Assembly (NCBI GenBank): GCA_021776415.1
Contig: JAJFFY010000014.1
Span: 1 to 34,149 of the forward strand
Reading direction: 5' to 3'
Length of the DNA stretch: 34,149 bases
From: Hyphococcus sp.
GTDB lineage: Bacteria; Pseudomonadota; Alphaproteobacteria; Caulobacterales; Parvularculaceae
Part shown: in pieces, positions 33,268 to 34,149 of the stretch
Numbering within the stretch: the first letter of the stretch is position 1
Layout of the letters: the number at the start of each line of letters is the position of its first letter
Position numbers and translations under genes: made by a program
Notes under the pieces: model-generated
The model's input: only the letters and a program-made list of their open reading frames with translations
Databases searched by the model: none
What the model was told of the DNA's origin: nothing

Positions 33268-33296
33268 GAGATAGGACCTCACTGAAGAATTGTCAA
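33268..33296 (-). promoter_or_regulatory. Candidate promoter of the small peptide gene
   Basis: Minus strand: perfect TTGACA (33296-33291), a 17-nt spacer and TATCTC (33273-33268), preceded by CC so that CCTATCT also resembles a heat-shock -10. The predicted transcript starts about 90 nt before ATG 33171. Confidence 0.55.
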
Positions 33297-33452
33297 TGAA
33301 CGATATCGTAAATATTCATTTTTCAGTGCTGTTTTTTCTGAATCGTGAGATAGATTTACTGAATAACAATATTATCAATGAGTTAGAGGCGATAAAAGAA
33401 AGAAATTATCTTCTACGCGGACGGCGCAATGGCATATTACATAGAAAAACAG
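33297..33452. other. AT-rich spacer downstream of the TetR gene
   Basis: 156 nt with a marked drop in G+C (18 of 60 at 33301-33360). A plus-strand frame from ATG 33296 (MNDIVNIHFSVLFFLNREID and on) stays open into the TetR gene but has no ribosome site and becomes implausible in the overlap. It may be a gene remnant or plain AT-rich spacer. Confidence 0.4.
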
Positions 33453-34094
33453 CTAGGATCTGCTGCCAAGAGAGGCGGTTTTGCCTTGTTCCCCATGGGC
33501 TGAGCGCCAGGCGAAACCGTCCAAAACCAGGTCAATGACGCCATTGAGCTCGGCGGCGAGCACTTCATCGCCGCTTTCGTGAAACAATGCCGGGCTAGTG
33601 AAGCGATAGGCGGCGTTTTGTAAAATCTTCGTGATCGCTGGCACATCGTCAATTGCAAAGCTGCCATCGGCGTTGCCTTCGCTAAGAATTTCCCCAAGCA
33701 CCCGCCCCTCTGCGTTCTCCCACTCAAGGGCAACCTTCGGGCGCTCTAAAATCAGCTCCGAGGAGAGTTCAAACGCCTTGGGTTTGTCGTGAAATCGCTC
33801 ATAGGCGAGCTTGAACTTCAATAGAAAGAAATCACGGACCTTCTGCGCTGGGCTGCGGCCGGGGGCGTCGAGCACCGTGCGCAGATTGTCGACCTGCTCG
33901 CCGCGCAACACGCGGACAAACATTTCAGCAATATCAAGCTTTGACGGAAAATACCGGTAGAGATTGCCGGACGACATGTTGCAGTCATCCGCAATCTCCG
34001 ACATGGTCGTTTTCTTGTAGCCGTAATGAAGAAACCGGCGGCTTGCGGCGGCCAGGATCTGTCTTGCGGTTTCGTCTAAATTTGTAGTCGGCAT
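33453..34094 (-). CDS. TetR/AcrR family transcriptional regulator
   Basis: 213-residue repressor-type regulator. The N-terminal helix-turn-helix reads ETARQILAAASRRFLHYGYK then TTMSEIADDCNMSSGNLYRYFPSK (about 8-55), a strong TetR_N match. The C-terminal ligand domain (VRVLRGEQVDNLRTVL onward) is unassigned. No efflux or enzyme gene lies beside it in the window; its partner may be to the right, past 34149, where the AT-rich upstream region (TTGAAC then TATATA-like boxes on the minus strand) presumably carries its promoter and operator. Ligand unknown. Confidence 0.9.
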   Translation of the reverse strand: MPTTNLDETARQILAAASRRFLHYGYKKTTMSEIADDCNMSSGNLYRYFPSKLDIAEMFVRVLRGEQVDNLRTVLDAPGRSPAQKVRDFFLLKFKLAYERFHDKPKAFELSSELILERPKVALEWENAEGRVLGEILSEGNADGSFAIDDVPAITKILQNAAYRFTSPALFHESGDEVLAAELNGVIDLVLDGFAWRSAHGEQGKTASLGSRS

Positions 34095-34149
34095 ATGATA
34101 TTTCTTCTAAGCCTGACTAATATATAAACTGTTCAATCGTCATTTTGCA

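Noticed and set aside
1..34149. CRISPR arrays, tRNA/rRNA genes, insertion sequences, prophage genes
   Set aside because: No regularly spaced repeats, no tRNA-like cloverleaf and no transposase, integrase or phage structural motifs were seen on reading both strands.

Overview
This window looks like chromosomal DNA from an alphaproteobacterium. Most of it is GC-rich. It carries a mitofilin/Mic60 homologue between hemD and hemY, an hrcA-grpE pair, a CC0125-type lipoprotein and an ATP-dependent PEP carboxykinase. Together these suggest a marine Caulobacterales/Parvularculales/Rhodobacterales-like organism; the order is inference. I see no rRNA, tRNA, CRISPR array, transposase, integrase or phage gene.

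Layout. 1-924: start of ffh, running off the left edge on the minus strand, with a structured leader. 1303-8502: M24 peptidase-like protein, a prolyl oligopeptidase followed by a dicarboxylate/amino-acid symporter, a double-PilZ protein, a glycine/tyrosine-rich lipoprotein and an MscS channel. 8593-12835: rph diverging from hrcA-grpE, then pckA. 13047-17118: an M28 lipoprotein peptidase with a strong terminator, a small XapX-like membrane protein, a PlsC-like acyltransferase and an unpaired ABC ATPase. 17218-19957: an AT-richer accessory patch. It holds an alpha/beta hydrolase and an unrecognised 81-residue ORF between two ~95 % identical copies of a zf-CHCC zinc-finger gene (the second frameshifted), followed by a small lipoprotein. 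19958-22455: a NatAB-like ABC exporter. 22529-25135: gloA with a membrane protein, and nth-pyrF. 25238-30984: an Aas-like acyl-activating enzyme with a long charged tail, then hemD-mic60-hemY. 31163-34094: tsaD, an Rrf2 regulator with paired candidate operators, a compact transcription unit for a 39-residue hydrophobic peptide, and a TetR regulator.

How the genes fit together. Housekeeping functions dominate: protein targeting, RNA processing, heat shock, tRNA modification, heme, pyrimidine and DNA repair. A peptide-scavenging theme runs through them. Four peptidase-family proteins, two of them prolyl-specific types and two probably exported, sit with an amino-acid/dicarboxylate symporter and gluconeogenic pckA. 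Genes are packed tail to tail, and five convergent pairs have stop codons within 6 nt of each other or overlapping.

The least explained items are the 39-residue peptide unit near 33.1 kb, the patch framed by duplicated zinc-finger genes, the paired motifs beside the Rrf2 gene, the inverted repeat in the symporter promoter, and the hairpin followed by a T-run ahead of ffh. No complete new multi-gene system is evident.
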